NCBI GenBank assembly: GCA_004557805.1
Contig: SFFS01000004.1
Coordinates: 1 to 32,430 of the forward strand
Length of the DNA stretch: 32,430 nt
Source: Clostridiales bacterium
GTDB taxonomy: Bacteria; Bacillota; Clostridia; Christensenellales; Aristaeellaceae
Direction of reading: 5' to 3'
Part shown: positions 9,872 to 17,142 of the stretch, piece after piece
Numbering within the stretch: the stretch's first letter is position 1
Layout of the letters: the number at the start of each line of letters is the position of its first letter
Program-made: the position numbers and the translations under genes
The notes under the pieces: model-generated
Told to the model about the DNA's origin: nothing
Seen by the model: only the letters and a program-made list of their open reading frames with translations
The model's database searches: none

Positions 9872-11002
9872 TTATTTGCCCATTTTTTCCGCGACGGTTT
9901 TCAGTGCGTCGATGATCGGCAGGCGCTGCGGGCATACGCTCTCGCACTGGCCGCAGCCGAGGCATGCGCCCGCCGGCGGGTTCGTCCCGGCGACAAAATT
10001 GTAGTGCCGCTGAATCGGTGAAAGATCGCTGTACGCCTGGCAGTCGTTATAGGTGCGGATATACTCGGGGATCGGAATCTGCTGCGGGCAGCCCTCCATG
10101 CAGTAGTGGCAGTTGGTGCAGCCCAGCCCGGTTTTGCGGTGCAGCTCGGCGGCCAGCTCCAGAAGCGCGAAGCGCTGATCGATCGAAAGCGGCTTTACGT
10201 CTTTCATCGCGGCGATGTTCTGCCGCATCTGCTCCAGGCTGCTCATGCCGCTGAGCACCACCGGCACGCCTTCGAGCGACGCGCAGAACCGCAGCGCCAG
10301 CGCGGCCGGAGAATCTTCGGGCGAGATGCCGTGGAGCTTTGCGCGGAAGGCGTCGCTGAGGTTGGCCAGCATGCCGCCCTTGATGGGTTCCATGACGACG
10401 ATGGGCTTGTTGTGCCTGCGCGCCACTTCGTAGAGGCCGTGCGCCTGAAGGAAGGTGCTTTCCCAGTCGATAAAGTTGATTTGCAGCTGCACGAAATCCA
10501 TGTCCGGGTGCTTCGTAAGCTGCTGGTCGAGCACCTCGGGCGTGTCGTGGAAGGAGAAGCCGAGCCGGCGAATGTATCCTTCCCGCTTCATCTGCTCGCA
10601 GAATTCCCAGCTGTTCAGCTCGTCGTAGAGCTGGATGCGGCTCTGCGCGTTGTTGTGCAGCAGGTAGCTGTCGAAATATTCAATGCCCAGCCGTTCGAGC
10701 GATTCGAAAAACGTCCGCCGGTTATCCTCGGGCTTGGTGAGGATGCCGGGGCGCGTGCCGGGCAGCTTGGAGGCGATATAATAGCGCTCGCGCGGATGGC
10801 GGCTGGTAAGCGCCCTGCGCGCGGCTTCCTCCGAGCCTTCATAGACGTAGGCGGTGTCGAAATAATCGAAGCCCGCGTCGAGAAACGCGTCCACCATGGC
10901 GCTGGTTTCGCCTATGTCGATGCCGCCGTCCTTTTGCTGCGGAAGGCGCATCAGCCCGAACCCCAGGCGCGCCGCCGCAGGATGCAGATAATCGTTTTCC
11001 AT
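9872..11002 (-). CDS. Aldo/keto reductase with C-terminal 4Fe-4S domain
   Basis: Cytoplasmic oxidoreductase of 376 residues. The N-terminal two-thirds are an aldo/keto reductase barrel with the Asp and Tyr of FDYFDTAYVYEGSEE, the Lys of YYIASKLPG and the His of YLLHNN as the catalytic tetrad. The C-terminus carries two ferredoxin-like clusters, CTNCHYCMEGC and CLGCGQCESVCP, each able to hold a 4Fe-4S centre. Such fusions are common in anaerobes; the physiological substrate is unknown. I choose the ATG at 11002 because AGGAGG lies 8 nt upstream and because the promoter -10 covers the earlier in-frame ATG at 11035. It converges on the SH3 gene and is divergent from the MBL gene. Confidence 0.88.
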   Translation of the reverse strand: MENDYLHPAAARLGFGLMRLPQQKDGGIDIGETSAMVDAFLDAGFDYFDTAYVYEGSEEAARRALTSRHPRERYYIASKLPGTRPGILTKPEDNRRTFFESLERLGIEYFDSYLLHNNAQSRIQLYDELNSWEFCEQMKREGYIRRLGFSFHDTPEVLDQQLTKHPDMDFVQLQINFIDWESTFLQAHGLYEVARRHNKPIVVMEPIKGGMLANLSDAFRAKLHGISPEDSPAALALRFCASLEGVPVVLSGMSSLEQMRQNIAAMKDVKPLSIDQRFALLELAAELHRKTGLGCTNCHYCMEGCPQQIPIPEYIRTYNDCQAYSDLSPIQRHYNFVAGTNPPAGACLGCGQCESVCPQRLPIIDALKTVAEKMGK

Positions 11003-11033
11003 GCCGTTTTCCTCCTCCGCTGTGCTTGTGTTC

Positions 11034-11062
11034 ATGATAGCAGAAAAGCCTGCGGCGGTAAA
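11034..11062 (-). promoter_or_regulatory. Promoter of the aldo/keto reductase gene
   Basis: Minus strand: -35 TTTACC (11057-11062), 17-bp spacer, -10 TATCAT (11034-11039) with an extended TGC. The predicted start of transcription lies downstream of the ATG at 11035, which argues for translation from 11002. Confidence 0.65.
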
Positions 11063-11104
11063 GGCTGTTTTCAGGGCGGCAGGGCCGCCTGAAAAACGCG
11101 CGGC

Positions 11105-11133
11105 TTGTGAGCGGGCGGGAAACGTGATATCAT
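11105..11133 (+). promoter_or_regulatory. Promoter of the MBL-fold hydrolase gene
   Basis: -35 TTGTGA (11105-11110), 17-bp spacer, -10 TATCAT (11128-11133), 21 bp before the ATG at 11155. It excludes the in-frame GTG at 11134 as a start. Confidence 0.6.
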
Positions 11134-11154
11134 GTGCGGCACGGAGGCGAGAAA

Positions 11155-11913
11155 ATGGGCTGGTTTACGATTGAACCCGCGGATGCGGATACGTATGTCC
11201 TCAGCGAGTACGGTCATTGGGAGGAAACGCACTGCTATCTGCTCTGCGGCGCAAAGCGCGCGCTGCTGATCGATACGGGGCTTGGCCTGGCCGATATTTC
11301 GCGCGAGACGCGCCGCCTGACCGGGCTGCCCATCACGGCCGCCGCCACGCACGCGCATTGGGATCATATCGGCGGGCACGGGCGCTTTCCGGAATTCTAT
11401 GTGCATGAAGCGGAGCGCGCGTGGCTGGAGGATGCGTTTCCGCTGCCGCTGGCCGCCGTGCAGCGCATGGCGGCGGACTGTCCCGCGCCGCCGGAGGGCT
11501 TCGACGCACAGGCGTATACGATTTTTTGCGGCGCGCCTGCGCGCGTGCTGCGCGGCGGCGAGACGATCGATCTCGGCGGGCGCGTGCTGGAGGTTGTCCA
11601 TACGCCCGGCCATTCGCCGGGTCATATGTGCTTCTGGGAGGCGGCGCGCGGATACCTGTTTACCGGCGATCTGGTCTATCGGAGCACGCTGTTCGCCGAC
11701 TATCCGTCCACCGATCCGCAGGCGTATCTGCATTCGCTGGAAAAAATTGCGGCGCTGCCCGCCGCGCGTGTTTTTCCGGGCCATCATGCGCTGAATGTGC
11801 AGCCGGAGCTGATTTTGCGGATGAGGAACGCGCTGCGCGCACTCGACGCGGCCGGAAAGCTGCATCATGGCGCGGGTACGTTTGAATATGATGACTGGAG
11901 CATCAGGATGTAA
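11155..11913 (+). CDS. MBL-fold metallo-hydrolase
   Basis: A 252-residue metallo-beta-lactamase-fold protein, probably with a two-metal site. The metal motif is THAHWDHIGG (His66, His68, Asp70, His71). Further ligands are His153 in HTPGHSPGH, Asp172 in FTGD and His210 in FPGHH, the full set of a glyoxalase-II-like enzyme. The length, the HTPGHSPGH motif and the lack of a signal peptide favour a cytosolic thioesterase or general hydrolase over a beta-lactamase. The ATG has GGAGG about 8 nt upstream. It is unrelated in sequence to the UlaG-like MBL protein at 5260. A single-gene unit with a hairpin directly behind the stop. Confidence 0.87.
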   Translation: MGWFTIEPADADTYVLSEYGHWEETHCYLLCGAKRALLIDTGLGLADISRETRRLTGLPITAAATHAHWDHIGGHGRFPEFYVHEAERAWLEDAFPLPLAAVQRMAADCPAPPEGFDAQAYTIFCGAPARVLRGGETIDLGGRVLEVVHTPGHSPGHMCFWEAARGYLFTGDLVYRSTLFADYPSTDPQAYLHSLEKIAALPAARVFPGHHALNVQPELILRMRNALRALDAAGKLHHGAGTFEYDDWSIRM

Positions 11914-11916
11914 GGG

Positions 11917-11943
11917 AAAGCCGTCCCGGTTTGGGGCGGCTTT
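11917..11943 (+). terminator. Hairpin behind the MBL gene
   Basis: An 11-bp stem AAAGCCGTCCC/GGGGCGGCTTT (one G-U pair) with loop GGTTT starts 3 bp after the stop codon. There is no T run beyond the stem's own TTT, so it may be a weak terminator or an RNA-stabilising stem. Confidence 0.55.
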
Positions 11944-12252
11944 GACTGCTGAAACCGTGCGGCCGGATAGACGCTGGGGGCGGCGCGGTGGGGACTTGCG
12001 CAGCATGGCTGTTGGAGCCCTGCAAGAGAAAACCATTCGGCATGATGCGCGCCACATTTCTTGCCGCCGCCATGCGTTTCGGCGGCAAAGCCTGAAGAGC
12101 TTTCCACTGGTTGAAAACTTTGTATGGGAAGTTTGAGCGCGCGACATTCCCCGCTGCCACCCCTGCGTTCCGGCGGCAAAACAGGGAAAAGCCGGGAAAT
12201 GTCGCCGCCCGAATTCACATGCTCCGGATGCTGAAACATACCACACAGAAAT

Positions 12253-12297
12253 AAAAAAACCGCAAGGCCCAAAGCGATTTCCGCTGATTGGAACCTT
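12253..12297 (-). terminator. Terminator-like module, distal repeat copy
   Basis: On the minus strand AAGGTTC (12291-12297) pairs with GGGCCTT (12264-12270), with an inner AGCG/CGCT helix. TGCGG and seven T (12253-12259) follow. It is the second hairpin met by transcripts leaving pgsA. Confidence 0.55.
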
Positions 12298-12427
12298 TGT
12301 ATGGACAGTTTGAGCGCGCTGCATTCCCTGCTGTCCCTGCGTTCCACCAGCAAAAGCGGGGAAACACCGGAAAACACCGCAGCCCGAACTCACATGCTCC
12401 GGATGCTGAAACATACCACACATAAAT

Positions 12428-12477
12428 AAAAAAAGCCGCAAAATCCGAAGCGCTTTCCGCTCTTCAGAACCTTGCGG
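12428..12477 (-). terminator. pgsA terminator, proximal repeat copy
   Basis: On the minus strand CCGCAA (12472-12477) pairs with TTGCGG (12436-12441). The helix continues inward with G-U pairs and one bulge to GAAG/CTTC, and seven T (12428-12434) follow. It lies about 40 bp beyond the pgsA stop. A separate GGGCCGC/GCGGCCC stem (12488-12504) lies between the two. Confidence 0.7.
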
Positions 12478-12518
12478 GACAGCCTGAGGGCCGCCCAGCG
12501 GCCCCAAAATTTTCCTGG

Positions 12519-13082
12519 TTATTTTTCCTGCAATTCCTGCCATTTGGGCAGATATTTGCGCACGTATAGCGCCGCGCACAGCAGCATCCAGCCTGTGCAC
12601 AGCAGAATCAGCCCGGAAACCGCGCGCTGCGGCAGGTTTGGAAAGAGCACCATCAGCACCATGCTCGCATACAGCAGCGCCGTCGTCACCTTGCCGTACC
12701 AGCAGGCGCTCTCGGCGCGTCCGCCTTTGCGCAGGAACAGCGCGCACAGAAGCAGCATCGCGCCCTCCTTAACCGCCATCACGCCCAGCAGAAGCCACAC
12801 GCGGTTGTTTTGCAGCGCCAGGCAGAACGAAAGGACGATCAGCGTCAGCTTGTCGGCGATGGGGTCGAGCACCTTGCCCAGTTGCGTCACCATGTGAAAC
12901 CGGCGCGCAACGAATCCGTCGGCCACGTCCGTCAGCGCCGAAAGCGCAATCAGCGCTGCGGCCGCCGCGGTCCGCCCGCGCAGCAGCGCCGAGGCGAAGA
13001 GCGGAATGAGCGCGATGCGGAACATGCTCATGATGTTTGGAATGCTGAAAACCTGACGCTTTCGTTCCGCCGCCTGATCCAT
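12519..13082 (-). CDS. pgsA: CDP-alcohol phosphatidyltransferase, likely phosphatidylglycerophosphate synthase
   Basis: Integral membrane enzyme of 187 residues that transfers a phosphatidyl group from CDP-diacylglycerol to an alcohol, most likely glycerol-3-phosphate on the way to phosphatidylglycerol and cardiolipin. The CDP-alcohol transferase motif is complete in DVADGFVARR and GKVLDPIADK (D-x2-DG-x2-AR-x8-G-x3-D-x3-D), and the N-terminal SIPNIMSMFRI matches PgsA proteins. Four or five hydrophobic segments follow. GAGG lies about 8 nt before the ATG. Another alcohol acceptor cannot be excluded from sequence alone. It is followed by the repeat/terminator array. Confidence 0.85.
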   Translation of the reverse strand: MDQAAERKRQVFSIPNIMSMFRIALIPLFASALLRGRTAAAAALIALSALTDVADGFVARRFHMVTQLGKVLDPIADKLTLIVLSFCLALQNNRVWLLLGVMAVKEGAMLLLCALFLRKGGRAESACWYGKVTTALLYASMVLMVLFPNLPQRAVSGLILLCTGWMLLCAALYVRKYLPKWQELQEK

Positions 13083-13205
13083 CGCAAACGCCTCGCTTTC
13101 CGTCGCTTTGCGACACAGTATCGCACGAAAAGCTCAATTTCATATCAGGAAAAGTTTGTTTTTGTTTTGAATGGATCGACGTCTGACAGGGCGCTTTCGC
13201 GCCGC

Positions 13206-14642
13206 TTATTCGGCCAGCTTTCCCAGCCAGATTTCATCTTCGATGCCCTTCGTGTTCGCGCGGCGCACAGCGCCGAGCAGATACGCGCCCTCCTCGCTGC
13301 GCGCCAGCTGAACGGCGTGGAATTCTTCCGCGCCGCCGATCAGCTCCATCGAAAGCAGGTTGCCGTTCGCGGCAAGATGCGCGAGGAAGCCTGTCGTCAG
13401 CGAGGTATGCCAGCCGATATCGCCGTCCTGCGCGGCGGAGCTTCCGGCGACGAGATACCCGCCCGCGCCGTCCTCGACGATCCCCGCTGCCGTGGAAACG
13501 CGGCTTCCGCCGAGTGTCTGCTGCCATTCGAGCGAGCCGAGCGCCGTTACCTTCATCACCCATACGTCCTTCGCGCCGTGGCCGCCCGTCACCTGGCCGT
13601 CGCCCGACTGCGTTTCGGCCAGATACAGATACCCGCCCGCGCTGGCCGGAAGCGTGGAAACGATCGATTCATCCCGCGAACCGCCGTATGTCCGCTGCCA
13701 GCTGACCGAGCCGCTTTGCCGCAGAAGCAGCGCCCATACGTCCATGCCGCCGTGGCTCAGCGGCATCAGCGCGGAGGAAGCGTTCGTCTGCCCGGCGAGC
13801 AGCCAGCCGGATTCCGTTTCCAGCGCGGTTACAAGCGCGCTGCGGCCGTCGCCGCCCAGCGTCTGCTCACGGGTGATCGCGCCGCTGCTGTCCAGCGTGA
13901 CGACGGCGGGCTGTGCCGATGCGGCTTCTTCGTCGGACGCGGCCGTGCCCAGCTCGCCCACCAGCGTCCAGTGATCGTATTGCGGCAGGATGAGCGAGAA
14001 GCAGTCGTCGCCGTCCTCGCCGTAGCGGACGACCCACTGCGGCTTGCCGTCGGCCTCCGAAAGCAGCGCCGCCCAGGCGTCCCAGCCGCCGTAGTTCGCG
14101 CCCAGATCGCCGTTGCGGCTTCTGGTGCGGCCGCAGACGAGATAGCCGCCCTCTTCCCAGAGGGAGATGGCCAGCAGTTCGTCGTCGGCGCTGCCGCCAA
14201 GGCATTTCGTCCAGAGGGTTTCGCCGTTTTCATCGATGCGCACGAGGAACGCGTCCTGCATGCCGCGCGCGGCGCGGCAGTCGCCGTCGGAGCTTTCCGT
14301 TACGCCCAGCGCGAGACAGCCGCCGCCCAGTCCCTCGACGACGTGCGTGAAGCGATCGTCCTCCGAGCCGCCGAACCGCTTCTGCCAGAGGATTTCGCCG
14401 CCGGGGCCGATTGCGGCGAGGTACGCGTCCTTTCCGCCGAGCGCCTCCCCGCAGTCCGCATCGCCCTCGACGCGCCCGGCCAGATACGCTCCGCCGTCCG
14501 GCAGCAGGCACATCGCGTCGGCGCTCACGCTGCCTTCCGCGGCGATGCGCAGCGTCCAGGCGAACGGCTCGTCGGCGAGCGCCGTCAGGGCGCAGCCCAA
14601 AAGAATGCTTAAAGCGAGCAGCAGAGGCAGAAATTTGCGCAT
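13206..14642 (-). CDS. Secreted repeat protein, probable beta-propeller
   Basis: A 478-residue exported protein of unknown function. The N-terminus MRKFLPLLLALSILLGCALTALA is a signal peptide; cleavage after ALA is likely, though LLGC (Cys17) could be read as a poor lipobox. The mature part repeats a unit of about 50-60 residues with the pattern DAYL/DAFL/DVWAL, then G..LWQK or SVSWQRTYGGS, then GGYL.AG......DGD. That is how serial beta-propeller blades look. No catalytic motif is seen, so binding or a surface role is more likely than catalysis. The start at 14642 has AGGAGG 5 nt upstream; the frame's earlier ATG does not. It follows the fba terminator, and its own promoter is not obvious. 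Confidence 0.75.
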   Translation of the reverse strand: MRKFLPLLLALSILLGCALTALADEPFAWTLRIAAEGSVSADAMCLLPDGGAYLAGRVEGDADCGEALGGKDAYLAAIGPGGEILWQKRFGGSEDDRFTHVVEGLGGGCLALGVTESSDGDCRAARGMQDAFLVRIDENGETLWTKCLGGSADDELLAISLWEEGGYLVCGRTRSRNGDLGANYGGWDAWAALLSEADGKPQWVVRYGEDGDDCFSLILPQYDHWTLVGELGTAASDEEAASAQPAVVTLDSSGAITREQTLGGDGRSALVTALETESGWLLAGQTNASSALMPLSHGGMDVWALLLRQSGSVSWQRTYGGSRDESIVSTLPASAGGYLYLAETQSGDGQVTGGHGAKDVWVMKVTALGSLEWQQTLGGSRVSTAAGIVEDGAGGYLVAGSSAAQDGDIGWHTSLTTGFLAHLAANGNLLSMELIGGAEEFHAVQLARSEEGAYLLGAVRRANTKGIEDEIWLGKLAE

Positions 14643-14671
14643 GGTTTCCTCCTGTGGCAAAAAATGGTAAG

Positions 14672-14695
14672 AAAAAAGGGCCGCAAGCGGCCCTT
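14672..14695 (-). terminator. fba terminator
   Basis: On the minus strand AAGGGCCGC-TT-GCGGCCCTT forms a 9-bp stem followed by a T run (14672-14677), 10 bp beyond the fba stop codon. Confidence 0.88.
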
Positions 14696-14704
14696 GAATC
14701 CGGA

Positions 14705-15634
14705 TTACGCTTTGCCGTTGCAGCCGAGCACGTCCACGATCTTGTGGCGCACCATCTCGCGCACGCCGTTGCGGGCGTCGGTGAGATACTGGCGGGGATC
14801 GAAATGATCCGGATGCTCGACGAAGTGACGGCGCACTTCGCCCGTGAAGGCCAGACGCAGGTCGGAGTCGATGTTGATCTTGCAGACGGCCATGCTCGCG
14901 GCCTTGCGGAGCATATCCTCCGGCACGCCCTGCGCGCCCGGCATGCTGCCGCCGTACTGGTTGATCATTTCAACGTAGCTGGGGATGACCGAGGACGCAC
15001 CGTGCAGCACGATCGGGAAGCCCGGCAGACGCTTGCCGACTTCTTCAAGGATGTCGAAGCGGAGCTTCGGCTCGCCCTTGAACTTGAACGCGCCGTGGCT
15101 GGTGCCGATGGCGATGGCCAGGCTGTCCACGCCCGTGTTCTGGACGAATTCCTGAACCTGCGCCGGATCGGTGTAGGAGGAATCCTCGTGGGAAACCTTC
15201 ACTTCGTCTTCCACGCCGGCCAGACGGCCCAGTTCGCCTTCGACGGTGACGTTGTACTTGTGTGCGTATTCGACGACCTTGCGGGTCAGTTCCATGTTCT
15301 CCTCAAAGGGGAAATGGGAACCGTCGATCATGACGGAGGTGAAGCCGCCGTCGATGCAGCTCTTGCAGATATCGAAATCGGCGCCGTGATCGAGGTGCAC
15401 CACGATCGGCAGGCCGGTATCGGCCTCAGCCGCTTCAATCAGCTTCATGAGGTAGACGTGCTTGGCGTATTTGCGCGCGCCGGCGCTCACCTGCAGGATC
15501 AGCGGAGCGTTTTCTTCTTTGGCGGCTTCGGTGATGCCCTGAATGATTTCCATGTTATTGACGTTGAAAGCGCCGACGGCGTAACCGCCCTCGTATGCCT
15601 TTTTAAACATTTCGCGAGAATTGACGATCGGCAT
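14705..15634 (-). CDS. fba: Class II fructose-bisphosphate aldolase
   Basis: Zinc-dependent glycolytic and gluconeogenic enzyme that splits fructose-1,6-bisphosphate into dihydroxyacetone phosphate and glyceraldehyde-3-phosphate. At 309 residues it is in the normal range. The catalytic Asp82 and zinc ligand His83 lie in HLDHGADF; Glu134 in EGELG, His180 in IGTSHGAFKF and His211 in VLHGASS complete the metal site; NIDSDLRLAF binds the phosphate. The related class II members tagatose-bisphosphate aldolase GatY/KbaY are an alternative, but the overall sequence reads as the clostridial FBA type. GAGGAGGG precedes the ATG. Monocistronic, with a near-consensus promoter and its own terminator. Confidence 0.94.
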   Translation of the reverse strand: MPIVNSREMFKKAYEGGYAVGAFNVNNMEIIQGITEAAKEENAPLILQVSAGARKYAKHVYLMKLIEAAEADTGLPIVVHLDHGADFDICKSCIDGGFTSVMIDGSHFPFEENMELTRKVVEYAHKYNVTVEGELGRLAGVEDEVKVSHEDSSYTDPAQVQEFVQNTGVDSLAIAIGTSHGAFKFKGEPKLRFDILEEVGKRLPGFPIVLHGASSVIPSYVEMINQYGGSMPGAQGVPEDMLRKAASMAVCKINIDSDLRLAFTGEVRRHFVEHPDHFDPRQYLTDARNGVREMVRHKIVDVLGCNGKA

Positions 15635-15655
15635 GTGATTCCCTCCTCAAAAAAT

Positions 15656-15708
15656 TGTGTGAATCCCCACACAGACTCAAGTATAGCAGAGTTTTGCGCG
15701 AATGTAAA
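15656..15708 (-). promoter_or_regulatory. fba promoter with a dyad at the start site
   Basis: Minus strand: -35 TTTACA (15703-15708), 17-bp spacer, -10 TATACT (15680-15685) with an extended TGC. The inverted repeat TGTGTG (15656-15661) / CACACA (15668-15673) sits at about +1 to +18, where a repressor could bind or the mRNA leader could fold. Confidence 0.75.
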
Positions 15709-15981
15709 GCGCCGAATGCCGCGCGAGCTTGGCGGCGAGCAGCGCCGGCACGCCGAACGTCACTCCGCGGATCAGCTTTGCGCCGGGGCATGGGCTTTGT
15801 TTCATGCGCGCTGTCGCGCTTGAAAAGCACCACGACGGCCATCGCAGGGACGATGCACAGAAGCGCCGCGCGCATCACCGCGCCGGGCGTGCGCTTCAAA
15901 AGATCCCCCCCCGCGTATGCGGACGGCATCGCGCCCGCCTCCTCCGCCGATCGCATTGGCGAGCGAGTGGAAGTCCTTCAT
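15677..15981 (-). pseudogene. Possible decayed small membrane-protein gene
   Basis: From ATG at 15981 (minus) the frame reads MKDFHSLANAIGGGGGRDAV up to an 8-base G run (15905-15912). After one shift a hydrophobic segment AVMRAALLCIVPAMAVVVLF appears. After a second shift the frame reads GAKLIRGVTFGVPALLAAKL to a stop at 15677. Each piece looks protein-like, but no single frame carries all of them. There is no clear ribosome binding site, and the 3' end runs into the fba promoter. It may instead be chance in GC-rich DNA. Nothing else is visible in this 360-bp gap. Confidence 0.3.
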
Positions 15982-16001
15982 ACTGCCGAATTTCCGCACC
16001 C

Positions 16002-16039
16002 TTGACAAAAGGGTGCTTTTATTGTATGATAAATCATAC
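16002..16039 (+). promoter_or_regulatory. Promoter and operator of the AbrB-ABC operon
   Basis: -35 TTGACA (16002-16007), 17-bp spacer, -10 TATGAT (16025-16030). The perfect dyad GTATGAT-AA-ATCATAC (16024-16039) covers the -10 and the start site. Two direct CATACTTTT copies follow at once (from 16035 and 16044), adding another half-site. The arrangement suggests autoregulation by the first gene product. Confidence 0.8.
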
Positions 16040-16071
16040 TTTTCATACTTTTGCAACTTTTGGAGGAACGC

Positions 16072-16293
16072 ATGAAGCGAAAAGCGCCGGCGGGCAAATA
16101 CGCGTGGACGGTCAAAGTGGGTGAAAAGGGGCAGTTCGTCATCCCGAAGGAGGCGCGCGACGTGTTCGGCATTCATCCCGGCGATACGCTGATCGTGCTG
16201 GCTGATGAAAAGCAGGGCATCGCCATTCCGCCCAAATCGGCGTTTGCGGCGCTGATGAGCCATATTTTCCCGGAAGCCGGGGAGGAGGAATAA
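16072..16293 (+). CDS. AbrB/SpoVT-type DNA-binding regulator
   Basis: A 73-residue transcription factor with the swapped-hairpin AbrB/MazE fold: KVGEKGQFVIPKEARDVFGI, then HPGDTLIVLADEKQGIAI. The short C-terminal tail is acidic. The ATG at 16072 has GGAGG 7 nt upstream; the frame reaches back to a TTG at 16051 with no such site. As first gene of an operon with an ABC exporter, and with a dyad operator on the shared promoter, it very likely controls the operon. Bacillus-type yvlB/ytr operons use a GntR repressor in this position, so the AbrB fold is a variation. An antitoxin role is unlikely because no toxin gene follows. Confidence 0.88.
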   Translation: MKRKAPAGKYAWTVKVGEKGQFVIPKEARDVFGIHPGDTLIVLADEKQGIAIPPKSAFAALMSHIFPEAGEEE

Positions 16294-16296
16294 GCC

Positions 16297-17142
16297 ATGG
16301 ACGTTTTGGAAGTGAAAGGACTGTGCAAAACCTATCCCGCCTTCACGCTGGATCACGTTTCGTTCCATGTGGGGCGCGGGCGCATCTGCGGGTTTATCGG
16401 GCGCAACGGCGCCGGAAAATCGACCACGCTCGGTTCGCTGACGGGGCTTGTGCATCCCGATGCGGGCGAGGCGCGCTTCTTCGGCATGGATCTGCGCGGC
16501 AGCGAAACCGCCGTCAAGCGGAAAACCGGCTTCGTTTCCAGCGGCGTGAACTACTACCCCAACAGGAAGCTGCGCACGATTACATCCGTCACGCGCGCGT
16601 TCTATCCCGACTGGGACGAGGCGGCCTACGAGCGCTATATGAAGCTGTTCCATCTCGACGAGGCGAAAACGCCCGCGCAGCTTTCTGCGGGCATGAAGGT
16701 CAAATACGCGTTGGCGCTGGCGCTTTCGCACCGCGCGGAGCTGCTCATTCTCGACGAGCCGACGAGCGGCCTCGATCCCGTCTCGCGCGACGAGCTGCTC
16801 GATATTTTCATGCAGCTCTCCTCCGAGGGCAAGTCGATCCTTTTCTCCACGCACATCACATCCGATCTGGACAAGTGCGCCGACGATATCGTCTATATCC
16901 AGCGCGGACGCATCCTGGCGGAAGAGACGCTCGACGATTTTGTCGCCGCCTATCGGCTCGTCGAGTTCGACGCCGCCGCGCTCACGCCCGCCCAGCGCGA
17001 AGCGCTCGTGGGTGAAAAGCGGGTCAAGCATGGTTTTTCCGCGCTGACGCGCGCGGAGAACGCCGCGCTATTCCCGAACGCGCGCGAGGCGACGCTGGAA
17101 GAGATTATGGTGCATCTGGAAAAGGAGGAAACGTCATGTTGA
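16297..17142 (+). CDS. ABC transporter ATP-binding protein
   Basis: Cytosolic ATPase of an exporter-type ABC system, 281 residues, close to the YtrB/BcrA group. Walker A is GRNGAGKST (35-43), the signature is the degenerate LSAGM (129-133), Walker B is LLILDEPTSGLDP with Asp153 and Glu154, and the switch histidine lies in STHITSD. A C-terminal extension of about 70 residues follows the core domain. GAGGAGG precedes the ATG, which lies 3 bp after the AbrB gene. Its end overlaps the permease gene by 7 bp, so the subunits are translationally coupled. Substrates of this group include antibiotics and lipids; none can be assigned here. Confidence 0.93.
   Translation: MDVLEVKGLCKTYPAFTLDHVSFHVGRGRICGFIGRNGAGKSTTLGSLTGLVHPDAGEARFFGMDLRGSETAVKRKTGFVSSGVNYYPNRKLRTITSVTRAFYPDWDEAAYERYMKLFHLDEAKTPAQLSAGMKVKYALALALSHRAELLILDEPTSGLDPVSRDELLDIFMQLSSEGKSILFSTHITSDLDKCADDIVYIQRGRILAEETLDDFVAAYRLVEFDAAALTPAQREALVGEKRVKHGFSALTRAENAALFPNAREATLEEIMVHLEKEETSC

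Larger units (their letters stand above)
12094..12477 (-). repeat. Imperfect tandem repeat of about 175 bp carrying terminator modules
   Basis: A unit of about 175 bp recurs head to tail. The anchor CACATGCTCCGGATGCTGAA occurs at 12216 and 12391 (spacing 175). The anchor TGTATGG followed by an AGTTTGAGCGCGC-type segment occurs at 12121 and 12298 (spacing 177). The left copy is partial and more diverged. Spacings differ and one is not a multiple of three; open frames across it lack ribosome binding sites, so it is non-coding. Copies two and three each hold A7 followed by a long dyad, which on the minus strand is a terminator hairpin plus T7. The array fills the gap between the converging MBL and pgsA genes. 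Confidence 0.8.

Noticed and set aside
11071..12747. A 558-codon minus-strand frame across the repeat array
   Set aside because: It spans the MBL gene in antisense, the repeats and part of pgsA, has no start signal, and the repeat spacing is not constant modulo three.
15802..17031. A 409-codon minus-strand frame opposite the AbrB-ABC operon
   Set aside because: The opposing genes have clear motifs and ribosome binding sites; this frame has neither.
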